A stretch of DNA of 64,000 bases from Gammaproteobacteria bacterium (lineage in GTDB: Bacteria; Gemmatimonadota; Gemmatimonadetes; Longimicrobiales; Gaopeijiaceae): positions 1 to 64,000 of the forward strand of contig JAPPMM010000014.1 in the NCBI GenBank assembly GCA_028819075.1, given 5' to 3'. Of the stretch, positions 54,581-63,940 are shown one piece after another; within the stretch, counting starts at the first letter, position 1; every line of letters starts with the position of its first letter. The notes below the pieces were generated by a model. The model searched no databases and was not told the origin of the DNA. It worked only from the letters and a program-made list of their open reading frames with translations. Made by a program: the position numbers and the translations under genes.

Positions 54581-55861
54581 CTACTGATCCGCCCCCCGGA
54601 AGCGCGCTCCCACCCCCTCGCGATCCATCGCCGTCCCCCGCAGGTACACCGCGTCGATCGCGCGCGTGTTGGTGATGTCGTCCAGCGGATTTGCGTCGAG
54701 CACGATGAAGTCGGCGCTCTTGCCGGCCTCGACCGTCCCCAGATCATCCGCGCCCACGAACTCCGCGGAGGCGCTGGTGGCCGCCACGATCACGTCCGCC
54801 GGGCTCATCCCGCTCCGCACCATGTCGGCCAGCTCCTGGTGCGCTGCCCAGGGCGAGCTGCCGTCGGTGCCGAAGGAGATGGTGATGCCCTCCTGGCTGA
54901 GGCGGTCCAGGTTGCGCGCCTGGATGCCGAAGAAGTCCTGGAGTTCCGGCCGGTCGAACGAGTTGGTCTGCATGAGCTCGACCTGGGGCGCAGGCACCGA
55001 CCCCGCCAGCCAGCCCATGTCCTCCGCCACCCCGGGCGCGGGCAGGTTGGGGACCAGCACCACGTTCGGGCGTTCCTGCCAGAGCGTGACCAGTTCGTCG
55101 TCGACGTCCATGTCCCGGATGCCGTGCGCGAAGGCGTCCACGCCGGCCCGCAGCAGCCCCTTCGCGTCCTCGAGCGTGAAGACGTGGGCGGTCACGCGCA
55201 GGCCGTTGGCGTGCGCCTCGTCGATGACCGCACCATAGAGCTCGGAGGAGAGCCGCTCGTACTGGCCGCTCCGGTCGTCCACCCAGATCTTGACGATGTC
55301 CACCTGGGCGGCGGCCAACTCCCGCACCGCCGCGCGAGCCTCCTCCTCGGTGGTCACCCAATGCGGAATCTCCGTGCGGCCGGGCTCCGGTGAGGTGATG
55401 CCCCGTCCCGCGCTCTGCGAGCGGGCGCCGTCGGGCACCACTTCGCCGCGCATCTGCAAGCCGACGCTCCCATCCTCCGTCCCCAGGCTCACCACCATCG
55501 ACTGGCCGTAGTACGCGTAGTGCTGCAGCTGGTCGGTACGGGTCTCGCGGTCGGAAGCCAGGTGGATGTGCGCGTTCACGATCGCCGGCATGACCGTCTT
55601 GCCGCCGAGGTCCATGTGGGCGGCCCCGGCGGGCCCCTCCACTTCCCCCGCCGCACCAACCGCCGTAAAGCGGCCGTCCTCCACGACGAAGACGGCGTCC
55701 TCGATCACTCCCCCGTCGCCGACGATCACGCGCGCGCCCTCGAAGACCACGGCGTCGGAACTCCCGGCTTCCGGTGCCTCGGCACACGCGGACAACAGCA
55801 GGCCCACGGCGAATGCGGCAGGCAGGATCGGCGCCCCAAACAACTTGTTTCTCGCGTCCAT
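54581..55861 (-). CDS. Amidohydrolase lipoprotein (imidazolonepropionase-like)
   Basis: 426 residues from the chosen start. A lipobox (AVGLLLSAC) puts it in the envelope. The amidohydrolase-1 pattern is clear: IVNAHIHLAS with the HxH metal ligands, DIVKIWVDD with the bridging Lys, RVTAHVF, DAFAHGI and SFGTDGSSP with the catalytic Asp. Relatives are secreted peptidases (prolidase-like) and other cyclic amidases; the substrate is unknown. The ATG at 55861 has GAGG upstream and gives a normal signal; an ATG at 55891 adds ten residues. Confidence 0.85.
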   Translation of the reverse strand: MDARNKLFGAPILPAAFAVGLLLSACAEAPEAGSSDAVVFEGARVIVGDGGVIEDAVFVVEDGRFTAVGAAGEVEGPAGAAHMDLGGKTVMPAIVNAHIHLASDRETRTDQLQHYAYYGQSMVVSLGTEDGSVGLQMRGEVVPDGARSQSAGRGITSPEPGRTEIPHWVTTEEEARAAVRELAAAQVDIVKIWVDDRSGQYERLSSELYGAVIDEAHANGLRVTAHVFTLEDAKGLLRAGVDAFAHGIRDMDVDDELVTLWQERPNVVLVPNLPAPGVAEDMGWLAGSVPAPQVELMQTNSFDRPELQDFFGIQARNLDRLSQEGITISFGTDGSSPWAAHQELADMVRSGMSPADVIVAATSASAEFVGADDLGTVEAGKSADFIVLDANPLDDITNTRAIDAVYLRGTAMDREGVGARFRGADQ

Positions 55862-55892
55862 GCGAACCTCACATCTGAATGGACATTTCATT

Positions 55893-56699
55893 TCACCGCG
55901 CCGGCCGGGTCCAGAGGTTGAGCGGAATCGGCATCATCGGCTTGCGGGCCATCTGCTCCATGAACTGATTGGTGTAGATGCGGATTTCGGAGCCCCAGGA
56001 GAAAACCTCCATCAGATAGATGTCCGAGACCGCATAGGTCTCCAGCTCGTCAAGCCCTCCCCATGCGAGCGCCTCGTCCACATAGACCCAGGGTTCGATG
56101 GCTCGTCCCCGCCGACGCACGCACCGGCTGGCCAAAGCCCCGGGCGGACACGTCACGATGTGCACCATGGTCCGCTGATTCAGGAAGTCCAGCGGGGTGC
56201 CGGTCATCGCGCGAAACAGCTCCTGCCGGTCGTAGGCCTGAGTGGCGAAACCGGCGGCCCTGCGGCGGAAGCGCAGGCGGGCTTCCATCTCCGTTACGTT
56301 CTCGACCGTCGCGGTCACGCCCGCGAGCATGATGGGGCGGGGCGTGAGCGCCACCTGCATCATTCCGCTCGACTCGAGGGTGACGGTGGCGGCGATCGCC
56401 CTCTTCTGGTATCCGAACTGGGTGACCACGAGCAGTTGGGGTCCGGCTTCGACATCCTCCAGCCGGAAGACGCCCTGATCGTCGGTGAGCACCCCCCGGC
56501 GGCCGTTCTCAAGCGAGACGGCGGCGGTCGGAATTGCGGTACCGGTCACGACGTCGTAGACGACGCCCATGATGGTCACCCGCGCGTCGTCGGACTCCGG
56601 CTCCTGGCCGGACACGGCCCCGGGGAGACCCAGAACTGCCGCGATGACCAGCGGGACGGCCAGCCGGGCGGATATCGGGTTGGCGGTGCATCCTTGCAT
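55893..56699 (-). CDS. Carboxypeptidase-regulatory-like plus plug-like secreted protein
   Basis: 268 residues. A signal peptide (to about 35, ending AVSGQE), then a carboxypeptidase-D-regulatory-like beta-sandwich (TIMGVVYDVVTGTAIPTAAVSL... VFRLEDVEAGPQLLVVTQFGYQ) and a degenerate plug-like C-terminal part (PWVYVDEALAWGGLDELETYAVSDIYLMEV), with no barrel. Resembles the N-terminal half of TonB-dependent receptors. The ATG at 56699 follows ggaaagg; an earlier ATG at 56918 would add 73 residues of unlikely sequence. Confidence 0.72.
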   Translation of the reverse strand: MQGCTANPISARLAVPLVIAAVLGLPGAVSGQEPESDDARVTIMGVVYDVVTGTAIPTAAVSLENGRRGVLTDDQGVFRLEDVEAGPQLLVVTQFGYQKRAIAATVTLESSGMMQVALTPRPIMLAGVTATVENVTEMEARLRFRRRAAGFATQAYDRQELFRAMTGTPLDFLNQRTMVHIVTCPPGALASRCVRRRGRAIEPWVYVDEALAWGGLDELETYAVSDIYLMEVFSWGSEIRIYTNQFMEQMARKPMMPIPLNLWTRPAR

Positions 56700-56883
56700 G
56701 ACGTTGGCCTTTCCCTGGAAGTCCGTGGAAGGGTCCGCGCAGCCGAAGGCCGCGGCATTGCGCCTCTTTCTTACTACTACGCCACCGGAAGTGCTCCCGC
56801 CACTCCCGCGAGTAGAATCACCAGTAGATGTCAGTATACGCCAGTACAAACGGTATCCGGAGTCAACGCCCTCCCCCGCGGCA

Positions 56884-58227
56884 TCAATCCCCGGCGAGTC
56901 CCGTCTCGTCGACGGCAAGCAGCGTCAGGAGCAGCACGTTGGCGCCGTTGACGATGTCGGAGTCCTCGGTGCGTTCCTCGGGGGCGTGGCTGATGCCCCC
57001 GATGGAGGGCACGAAGATCATCCCCACCGGGGCGAGCAGGGCGATGCTCTGGGCGTCGTGTCCGGCGCCCGAAGGCATGCGGCGCGAAACCAGGCCGAGT
57101 TCGCGGGCGGAGGCCGCAAAGAGGTCGCGGATGCGCGGGTCGGTGGGAGCGGCGCGGCTGGTGTAGAAGCGCTGGAAGGCAAAGGTCACGCCGGTTTCTT
57201 GCGCGATTCGTTCGCTCCGCGCGCGCACAGCCTCAAAGACGCTCTCGATGCCCGCCATCGACAGATCGCGGATCTCAAGCGAGAGAACCGCCCGCCCGGG
57301 AATCACGTTGGGGACGCCGGGCTCGGCGGCCAGCCGTCCCACCGTCGCTACCTGCCGCCCCGGCATGCCTCGCGCGGTGCGATGCACCATGTCGATGAAG
57401 CGCGCGGCCCCGACCATCGCGTCCTGACGCCGGTCCATGGGAGTGGTGCCGGCGTGGTTGGTCATGCCCTCGACGGCGACGTTCCAGCGCATGATGCCGA
57501 CGATTCCCTCCACCACCCCGATGTCGATGTCGTCGGTCTCCATGACCGCGCCCTGCTCGATGTGCAGCTCGAGGAAGGCGGCGATGGAGCCGGGCTCGCG
57601 GCGGGCGTCCACCAATCGGTCCGGGTCGCCGCCCAGGCGCCGCAGGCCTTCCCCGATGGTGTAGCCCGAGGCGGTCTGGACGTCGCGTTCGAACGGCAGG
57701 AACTCTCCGGCGAGGATGCGGCTGCCCGTCTTGCCGCCTTCCTCGTTGGAGAAGATGGCCACCTCGAGGGGATGGCGGGTGCGGTGGCCGGCCTCGGCGA
57801 GCCGGGTCGCGGCCTCGACAGCGGCCATCGATCCGACCTGGCCATCGAAATTGCCCCCTCCGGGCACCGAGTCGATGTGCGAGCCGAACATCAGCGGCGG
57901 TAGCGAGGAATCCCGGCCCGCCTTGCGCGCGATCAGGTTGCCGGCCAGATCGATGCCGACCTGGAAGCCGGCCGCGCCCAGGTGGCTCGCCACCCAGTCG
58001 AGCGCCTCGATGTTCGCGTCGCTGAAGGCCACCCGATCGATCCCGCCCGCCGCGTTGCGCCCGAAGGCCTCGAGCGCGCGCATGCGCTCGATCAGGCGAC
58101 CGGCATCCACGCGAAGCTCCTGGCGCCCACCGTGGCGCAATCCGCGCGGCAGACTCCTCGTGCCTCCGGGGAGCGCAAGCCCGCCCAGCGCCATCGCACC
58201 CATCCGGGTAAAGTGTCTTCGATTCAT
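56884..58227 (-). CDS. M20-family Zn-dependent hydantoinase/carbamoylase, Tat-exported
   Basis: 447 residues. A twin-arginine signal (MNRRHFTRMGAMALGG) predicts folded export. Metal and active-site motifs of the carbamoylase/allantoate amidohydrolase group are present: GSHIDSVPGGGNFDGQVG, FSNEEGG, LHIEQG and SGAGHDAQ. It would hydrolyse an N-carbamoyl amino acid or an allantoate-like compound outside the cytoplasm. GGAGG lies before two adjacent ATGs (58230 and 58227); spacing favours 58227. Confidence 0.88.
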   Translation of the reverse strand: MNRRHFTRMGAMALGGLALPGGTRSLPRGLRHGGRQELRVDAGRLIERMRALEAFGRNAAGGIDRVAFSDANIEALDWVASHLGAAGFQVGIDLAGNLIARKAGRDSSLPPLMFGSHIDSVPGGGNFDGQVGSMAAVEAATRLAEAGHRTRHPLEVAIFSNEEGGKTGSRILAGEFLPFERDVQTASGYTIGEGLRRLGGDPDRLVDARREPGSIAAFLELHIEQGAVMETDDIDIGVVEGIVGIMRWNVAVEGMTNHAGTTPMDRRQDAMVGAARFIDMVHRTARGMPGRQVATVGRLAAEPGVPNVIPGRAVLSLEIRDLSMAGIESVFEAVRARSERIAQETGVTFAFQRFYTSRAAPTDPRIRDLFAASARELGLVSRRMPSGAGHDAQSIALLAPVGMIFVPSIGGISHAPEERTEDSDIVNGANVLLLTLLAVDETGLAGD

Positions 58228-58385
58228 CATGCGACCTCCGCGCCCATGAGACATTGAGCGAGCCCGACCATGCCACGCAGGTTGCCCGGTCCCGGTTCCC
58301 GCCGCAAGCGGCTGTGGAGCGTGGGCGCGGCCCGGAGCGGACACGTTCCGAACCCGCGCCCGGCGAACGGTGTACTCCCGCAACC

Positions 58386-58862
58386 ATGAGCGACTACGAT
58401 CCGACCCCGAAGAAGCCGGCCGCCTCGGACACGGTCATCACCGAACTGATGATGCCGAACCAGGTGAACAACCTGGGCAACGTCTTCGGCGGAGTGATCC
58501 TCTCCATGGTGGACCGCGCGGCGGCGGTGGCCGCCATCCGTCACGCGGGACGGCCCTGCGTCACCGTGTCCATCGACCGCGTCGACTTCAGGGAGCCCAT
58601 CCGCTCCGGCGAGCTGGTCACCTGTTCGGCGCATGTGAACTACGTGGGCACCACCTCCATCGAGGTCGGCGTTCGGGTCGACGCCGAAAACCCGCTCACC
58701 GGGGTGAAGCGGCATACCAACACCTGCCTCCTCACCTTCGTCGCGATCGACGAAGCCTGCCGTCCCACTCCCGTCCCCCCACTCGACCTCACGGACCCCG
58801 ACGACCGCCGCCGCTACGAGGAAGGCCGCAAGCGCCGGCGCAGGCGGCTGGAGCTGGCGTAG
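58386..58862 (+). CDS. Acyl-CoA thioesterase, YciA/hotdog family
   Basis: 158 residues. The hotdog fold motif MMPNQVNNLGNVFGGVILSMVDRAAAVAA and TVSIDRVDFREPIRSGELV match YciA/acyl-CoA thioester hydrolases; the conserved Asp in MVDRA and the Asn/Gly positions are present. Cleaves acyl-CoA thioesters in the cytoplasm. The tail after 135 is charged. Divergent from the carbamoylase gene. Confidence 0.92.
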   Translation: MSDYDPTPKKPAASDTVITELMMPNQVNNLGNVFGGVILSMVDRAAAVAAIRHAGRPCVTVSIDRVDFREPIRSGELVTCSAHVNYVGTTSIEVGVRVDAENPLTGVKRHTNTCLLTFVAIDEACRPTPVPPLDLTDPDDRRRYEEGRKRRRRRLELA

Positions 58863-58951
58863 GCACAAACCGGTCGCACTCGGCGGAGGACGGTTGCGAC
58901 GGCTGCCACGCCAGCGGCACCGGGCAGCAGACGACGCGTGGCCTGCCGCTC

Positions 58952-58981
58952 TTGTCACTTGCGCCGTCCACCACCTATTAT
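58952..58981 (+). promoter_or_regulatory. Sigma70-type promoter of second susC
   Basis: TTGTCA at 58952-58957 and TATTAT at 58976-58981 with an 18-nt spacer, one of the best -35/-10 matches in the window. About 90 bp before the susC start, so it leaves a leader of roughly 80 nt. Confidence 0.65.
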
Positions 58982-59000
58982 CGCATGTCGCGCTCGGGTC

Positions 59001-59033
59001 ATGTCCGGGTTATGTCCGGGTTTGGTCCGGCGC
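59001..59033 (+). repeat. Three 11-bp tandem repeats in susC leader
   Basis: ATGTCCGGGTT at 59001-59011 is repeated exactly at 59012-59022 and imperfectly (TGGTCCGGCGC) at 59023-59033. The 11-bp period equals about one helical turn. They begin about 20 bp after the -10 box, in the expected untranslated leader, a place where an operator or RNA element would act. Confidence 0.6.
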
Positions 59034-59068
59034 AAGTTCACCACGCGACTCGGGAAAGGAGGAGATCC

Positions 59069-62044
59069 GTGAGACGCAAAACCTTGTTCGCCCTCATCGC
59101 TATAGCGATGGCATCGCCAGCGCTGCTGCAGGCGCAGACGGTGACGGGCACCGTTCGGGACCAGGCCACGGGGGATCCGATCAACGCGGCCCAGGTCTTC
59201 ATCGAGGGGCTCGACATCGGCTCGCTCAGCCAGGCCGACGGCCAGTACCTCATCATCAACGTGCCGGCCGGCTCGCAGACGGTCACCGTGCAGTCCATCG
59301 GCTACCGCTCGGAGTCGGTGGTGGTGAACGTGCCAGCCGACGGCTCGGTCGTTCAGAACTTCTTCCTCGCCTCTCAGGCGCTGCAGCTTGACGAGGTGGT
59401 CGTGACCGGCACGGCGGCGGCGAGCCGCGTGCGCGAGATCGGCAACTCGGTGGCCGTGCTCGATGCGGCCGTCGCTGAGGTTCAGCCGCTCCAGAACGTC
59501 TCCGACCTGCTGCGCGGCCGCCTGGCGGGGGTCGTCATCCAGCAGGGCTCGGGCGACGCCGGCGGCGCCTCCACCATCAAGATCCGCGGCAGCTCCACCA
59601 TGCGCGAGGTCAACGACGGTCCACTCGTCTATATTGATGGCGTCCGGGTGAGCAACCGCATGGAGAGCGGCTCGCGCGATGTCTCCCGCATCGACGACCT
59701 CGACCCGGCGATGATCGAGAGCATCGAGGTCATCAAGGGCCCGGCGGCGGCCACCCTCTACGGGACCGAGGCGGCCAACGGGGTCATCAACATCAAGACC
59801 AAGATGGGGGCCGTCGGCGACGCCCAGTGGAACTTCACCTTCCGCCAGGGTGCGCAGTGGTTCCGGGATCCGGCCGGCCGCACGCCCACCAACTACGGGG
59901 TGAGCAACATCTCGGGCCAACTCGAAGAGATCAACATGTTCCGGGACTACCCGGCAGAGCAGGATCTCATGTTCGACACCGGACACACCCAGTACTACGG
60001 CATCGACCTTTCCGGAGGGTCCGACCTGTTCCAGTACTTCGTGGCCGGATCCGCTTCTTCGGACCGGGGCGTGACCGAGGACAGCTGGGCCAAGAAGTAC
60101 AACGGCCGCGTGAACGTCCAGGCGCAGCCCAGCGAGGACCTGACGCTCTCGGCCAACGCCGGTGTCGCGCTTACGCGCATCCGGCTGGGCGGCGACCAGC
60201 CGTACGAGGAGGCGATCCGCGCCACTCCGACGACTCTCGGCACCCCGCGCAGAGGCTACCGGCGGTACACGCCCGAGGCGATGTATGAGAGGAACAACTA
60301 CTACAACAACGCCAACCGCATGACGGCCGGCCTCACGGCGTCGCATACTCCCTTCGACTGGCTCACCCACCGGTTCACCTTCGGGCTGGACGTGACCGAT
60401 CAGCTCGAAGATCAGTTGCAGCCTTTCCTGACGCCGGAATCGGCGCAGTTCTGGTCGACCAACGCGGCCGCGGGCGGTCGCAGGGCCAATCGTGAGGCGG
60501 TCGTCTACACCACCTGGGACTACGCCGCGTCCGGCACCCGTGACCTGACCGCCGACATCCTCTCCACGACATCGGTCGGATTCCAGGTCTACACCCGGAC
60601 CATCGAAGACGTGACCGCCGACGGCGACCGTTTCCCGGCGCTCGGCCTCTCAAGCGTAAACGCCACCGCCGAGCGGTTCGGGTTCGACGGCTTCGTCGAG
60701 AACAACACCGTCGGCGTCTACCTGCAGCAGCAGTTCGGCTGGCAGGACCGGCTGTTCATCACCGGGGCCGTGCGCGCCGACGACAACAGCGCGTTCGGTG
60801 AGGACTTCGACCTCATCGTCTACCCGAAGGTGAGCGGCTCCTGGGTGGTCGCCGACGGCGGCACCGGGTTTGCCAACTCCTTCCGCCTGCGCGCCGCCTA
60901 CGGCGAGTCGGGCCAGCAGCCCGACGCCTTCGCCGCGCTGCGCACCTTCGCCACGCGCGCGTCGCCCGCGGGCTCGGCGACCGTGAGGCCGAACGATCCC
61001 GGGAACTCGGAGCTGGGTCCCGAGCGCGGCGTCGAGATCGAGGCCGGGTTCGACGCGAGCTTCTTCAACGACCGCGTCACCATCGACTTCACCTACTACG
61101 ACCAGCGCACCAAGGACGCGATCGTGGCGCGCAATCGCGCGCCGTCGACCGGATTCCTCGCCCAGCAGTTCGTCAACATCGGCGAGGTCAGCAACCGGGG
61201 CGTCGAGGTCGGGCTTTCCGCCCGCGTCCTGGAGTCGAACTCGCTGGATTGGGACCTGATCGTCAACGCCAGCACCAACCGGAACCGTGTCGAGAACCTG
61301 GGTCTGCCGTGCAGCGGCAAGCCGGAGCTGAGGGACTCCTGCTTCCTCCAGCTGGGATGGACCACGCGCCACCACGAAGGCTATCCGGTGGGCTCGCTGT
61401 TCGCGCCCAGCGTAGCGTTCGCCGAGTTCCTCCCGGGCTCCGACCAGATCAACCGCCAGACCCTCCTCTGCCACTCGGTGGACGAGGACGACGACGCCCC
61501 GTACATCCCGTGCAACGAAGAGGCATGGATCTACCAGGGGCACCCGGACCCGAACCTCGAGATCTCCGTGGGATCGTCGTTCACGATCGGTGAACGGCTG
61601 ACCCTGGACGCGCTGGTTCAGGGCAAGATCGGCCAGACCAAGTACGACCTGCAGGGCTGGTGGAGGTACGGCGCCATCCAGCAGAGCGAACTCACCGCCT
61701 ACCCGTTCGACCACGACATCCGCCTGGTCGCCGAGGCGCAGTTCGGTTCGACGGGCGAGTATGACCTGTGGGTGAATGAGGCGTCGTTCGTGCGCTTCCG
61801 CGAGCTCTCGCTCACCTACCAGATGCCGCAGGACTGGCTCGGGGTGGTACGGTCCACCCGGGGAAGCCTCAGCCTTTCCGCCCGCAACCTGGCCATGCTC
61901 TGGACCAACTGGCCGGAGTGGCCGCACCACGATCCCGAGGTCGTGGACCCGAGCAACACCTTCTCGGGCAACCGGGAGCCGCAGGAGGACTCCGCGGTTC
62001 CGCCGCTGACCTCCATCACCCTCACTGTCCGCCTGGGCATGTAA
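59069..62044 (+). CDS. SusC/RagA-type TonB-linked outer-membrane transporter (second)
   Basis: 991 residues. Signal (RRKTLFALIAIAMASPALLQAQ), regulatory-like domain (about 24-105), plug (NVSDLLRGRLAGVVIQQGSG; VIKGPAAATLYGTEAANGVI), then the barrel. Only distantly similar to the transporter at 49159-52392. The GTG start at 59069 is supported by an AGGAGGAGAT ribosome site; the frame is open upstream through the thioesterase but that part is shadow. Transports an unknown ligand. Confidence 0.93.
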   Translation: MRRKTLFALIAIAMASPALLQAQTVTGTVRDQATGDPINAAQVFIEGLDIGSLSQADGQYLIINVPAGSQTVTVQSIGYRSESVVVNVPADGSVVQNFFLASQALQLDEVVVTGTAAASRVREIGNSVAVLDAAVAEVQPLQNVSDLLRGRLAGVVIQQGSGDAGGASTIKIRGSSTMREVNDGPLVYIDGVRVSNRMESGSRDVSRIDDLDPAMIESIEVIKGPAAATLYGTEAANGVINIKTKMGAVGDAQWNFTFRQGAQWFRDPAGRTPTNYGVSNISGQLEEINMFRDYPAEQDLMFDTGHTQYYGIDLSGGSDLFQYFVAGSASSDRGVTEDSWAKKYNGRVNVQAQPSEDLTLSANAGVALTRIRLGGDQPYEEAIRATPTTLGTPRRGYRRYTPEAMYERNNYYNNANRMTAGLTASHTPFDWLTHRFTFGLDVTDQLEDQLQPFLTPESAQFWSTNAAAGGRRANREAVVYTTWDYAASGTRDLTADILSTTSVGFQVYTRTIEDVTADGDRFPALGLSSVNATAERFGFDGFVENNTVGVYLQQQFGWQDRLFITGAVRADDNSAFGEDFDLIVYPKVSGSWVVADGGTGFANSFRLRAAYGESGQQPDAFAALRTFATRASPAGSATVRPNDPGNSELGPERGVEIEAGFDASFFNDRVTIDFTYYDQRTKDAIVARNRAPSTGFLAQQFVNIGEVSNRGVEVGLSARVLESNSLDWDLIVNASTNRNRVENLGLPCSGKPELRDSCFLQLGWTTRHHEGYPVGSLFAPSVAFAEFLPGSDQINRQTLLCHSVDEDDDAPYIPCNEEAWIYQGHPDPNLEISVGSSFTIGERLTLDALVQGKIGQTKYDLQGWWRYGAIQQSELTAYPFDHDIRLVAEAQFGSTGEYDLWVNEASFVRFRELSLTYQMPQDWLGVVRSTRGSLSLSARNLAMLWTNWPEWPHHDPEVVDPSNTFSGNREPQEDSAVPPLTSITLTVRLGM

Positions 62045-62056
62045 AGGAGGCTTGTC

Positions 62057-63373
62057 ATGATAAAGCAGATGATCAAGGCTTCCGCCCTCGTCCTCGCGCC
62101 CATTGCGCTGCTCGCGTCGTGCGACGCGCTCGACGAGCTGCTGAGCGTGGAAGAGCCTTCCCGGGTGGTGGCGAGCGACCTGGAGAACCCGAATTCGGCT
62201 AATCTTCTCGTCGCCAGCGTGGCCAACGAGTTCCGCTGCGCCCATACCTATCACGCGACCGCGAGCGCCCTCACCGGAAACGAGTGGCGGGACGCATCCA
62301 ACAATACCATTTCCAACATCTGGGACGCCCGCATCCACGACACCAGCGGCTACGGCTCCCAGTACGCGCAGCGCGACTGCGGGGACACATTCAGCCCGGC
62401 GCTCTACCGCCCCCTCTCCCGGACGCGTTGGCTTGCCGACTACGTGCTCGGCCTGCTCAATGAGTGGACCGACGCCGACGTCCCGGACAGGACGCAGATG
62501 ATTGCCGAGGTGGCGATGTACGCCGGCTACACCTACACGCTGTTCGCCGAATCGATGTGCGAGCTGGTGGTGGTCGAAAACGGCCCCGTCGTGACTCCCG
62601 CCGAGGCCTTCGGCGTGGCGATCGAGCGCTTCGACCAGTCGGCGGCGGCGGGGGCTTCGGGCGATCTGCTCAACGCCGTGCGGGTGGGCAAGGCCCGGAC
62701 TCAGCTCAACCTGGGGCAGACGTCGGCGGCCGCGGGCACCGCAAGCGCGGTGCCTGAGGGCTTCGAGTGGCTGCTCGAGTATTCCGGTGCCGAATCCGTA
62801 ACCAAGAACAAGCAGTGGGAGTTCAACGTCGACAACAACATGGTCACGGTGGCGGAACCCTACCGGGACTTCCCCTGCAACTTCCCCTGGCCCGACGACA
62901 TGATGTCGGAGTGCATGCGGGAGCTGGATCCGCGCGTCGCGGTGACCGACCAGGGGCGGGGCCACCCCAACACCGAGATCGCCCTGTGGTTTGCCGAGAA
63001 GTATCCGAGCGCGGGTTCTCCCGTGCAGCTCGCCAGCTGGGAGGAGGCACAGCTCATCATCGCCGAGGCCGCCATCGAAGCAGGCAACTACGGCCAGGCG
63101 TCATCCATCTTCAACACGCTGCGTGCGAACGCCGGCGCGTCACCCCACATGGCCATGATGGACATGAACGGCATGATGGACCAGCTCATCGAGGAGCGCG
63201 CCGCGGAGCTGTTCCTGGAGGGACACCACCTGTGGGACTTGAGGCGGCTCGGAGTCCGGCCCTATCCGCCGATCGGCCAGGACGACGGCTTCGGCGCCGT
63301 GTACGGCAACCAGCTTTGCTTCGACCTGCCGGCCACGGAGTTCCAGAACAACACCACCATCACGGGCGGCTGA
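62057..63373 (+). CDS. SusD/RagB-family lipoprotein (second)
   Basis: 438 residues. Lipobox IALLASC (Cys22), SusD-like helical repeats (IAEVAMYAGYTYTLFAESMCE; LLNAVRVGKARTQLNLGQTS) and the closing EERAAELFLEGHHLWDLRRLG. It is shorter and more divergent than the first SusD, with several extra Cys (CAHTYHATAS; RDCGDTF; CNFPWP; CMREL). 12 nt after susC, so one unit with it. Confidence 0.92.
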   Translation: MIKQMIKASALVLAPIALLASCDALDELLSVEEPSRVVASDLENPNSANLLVASVANEFRCAHTYHATASALTGNEWRDASNNTISNIWDARIHDTSGYGSQYAQRDCGDTFSPALYRPLSRTRWLADYVLGLLNEWTDADVPDRTQMIAEVAMYAGYTYTLFAESMCELVVVENGPVVTPAEAFGVAIERFDQSAAAGASGDLLNAVRVGKARTQLNLGQTSAAAGTASAVPEGFEWLLEYSGAESVTKNKQWEFNVDNNMVTVAEPYRDFPCNFPWPDDMMSECMRELDPRVAVTDQGRGHPNTEIALWFAEKYPSAGSPVQLASWEEAQLIIAEAAIEAGNYGQASSIFNTLRANAGASPHMAMMDMNGMMDQLIEERAAELFLEGHHLWDLRRLGVRPYPPIGQDDGFGAVYGNQLCFDLPATEFQNNTTITGG

Positions 63374-63443
63374 TGATTCGCCAGTGACCTGCGGCTTCGG
63401 GAAGGAGAGGAGGATCCGGAGGATCTGATTCTCCCCGAAGCGG

Positions 63444-63485
63444 AACCGGAGGTGGGCCCCGGCGGGGCTTGCCTCCGGTTTTTTT
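63444..63485 (+). terminator. Rho-independent terminator of susCD operon
   Basis: AACCGGAGG at 63444-63452 pairs with CCTCCGGTT at 63472-63480, with an inner GC-rich stem, followed directly by TTTTT. A textbook intrinsic terminator about 70 bp after the susD stop. Confidence 0.88.
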
Positions 63486-63514
63486 CTTGGCAGGTCTGCC
63501 GGGCGGGTTGGCTG

Positions 63515-63940
63515 TCAGCGCCCGGTGACGATCAGGATCACCCCGGACTGATGGCCCGTGCCCCAGCGCGTCGTGGCGTCGCCGGGGCCGATGAACTCCA
63601 TCCCCCGCACCTCGCTCAGGGGGACCTGGAAGAGCGCGCTCAAGCCGCCCGGCCGGCGGATGTTGTCGATGTATACGACGGGGTACATGGCGCCGGCGGA
63701 GGTAAGGGAGTTGGAGCCGCGTGAGCGCAGCCACGCCGGCCGGACGCGCCGGAGAAACTGCATCGCGGTGTGCGCGTTCGCCCCTCGTTCGTCGATCTCG
63801 GCCCGCGACACCTCGTTCGGGGGATAGGAACGGACCTGGGCTTCATCGGCGGCGGGCGCATCCGGCGAGTTCCCGGGAGCGCCGCCGGCACCGCCACCGC
63901 AGGCCGCGAGCAGGAGCAGGAGCAGGGCGCAGCCGGCCAC
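63515..63940 (-). CDS. Small plug-like lipoprotein
   Basis: 141 residues. Lipobox LLLLLLAAC (Cys14), a Gly/Ala/Pro linker, and a C-terminal plug-like part (MYPVVYIDNIRRPGGLSALFQVPLSEVRGMEFIGP... GVILIVTGR) that ends without a barrel, like the gene at 52575-53096 but more degenerate. GTG start; convergent with susD across the terminator. Confidence 0.68.
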   Translation of the reverse strand: MAGCALLLLLLAACGGGAGGAPGNSPDAPAADEAQVRSYPPNEVSRAEIDERGANAHTAMQFLRRVRPAWLRSRGSNSLTSAGAMYPVVYIDNIRRPGGLSALFQVPLSEVRGMEFIGPGDATTRWGTGHQSGVILIVTGR

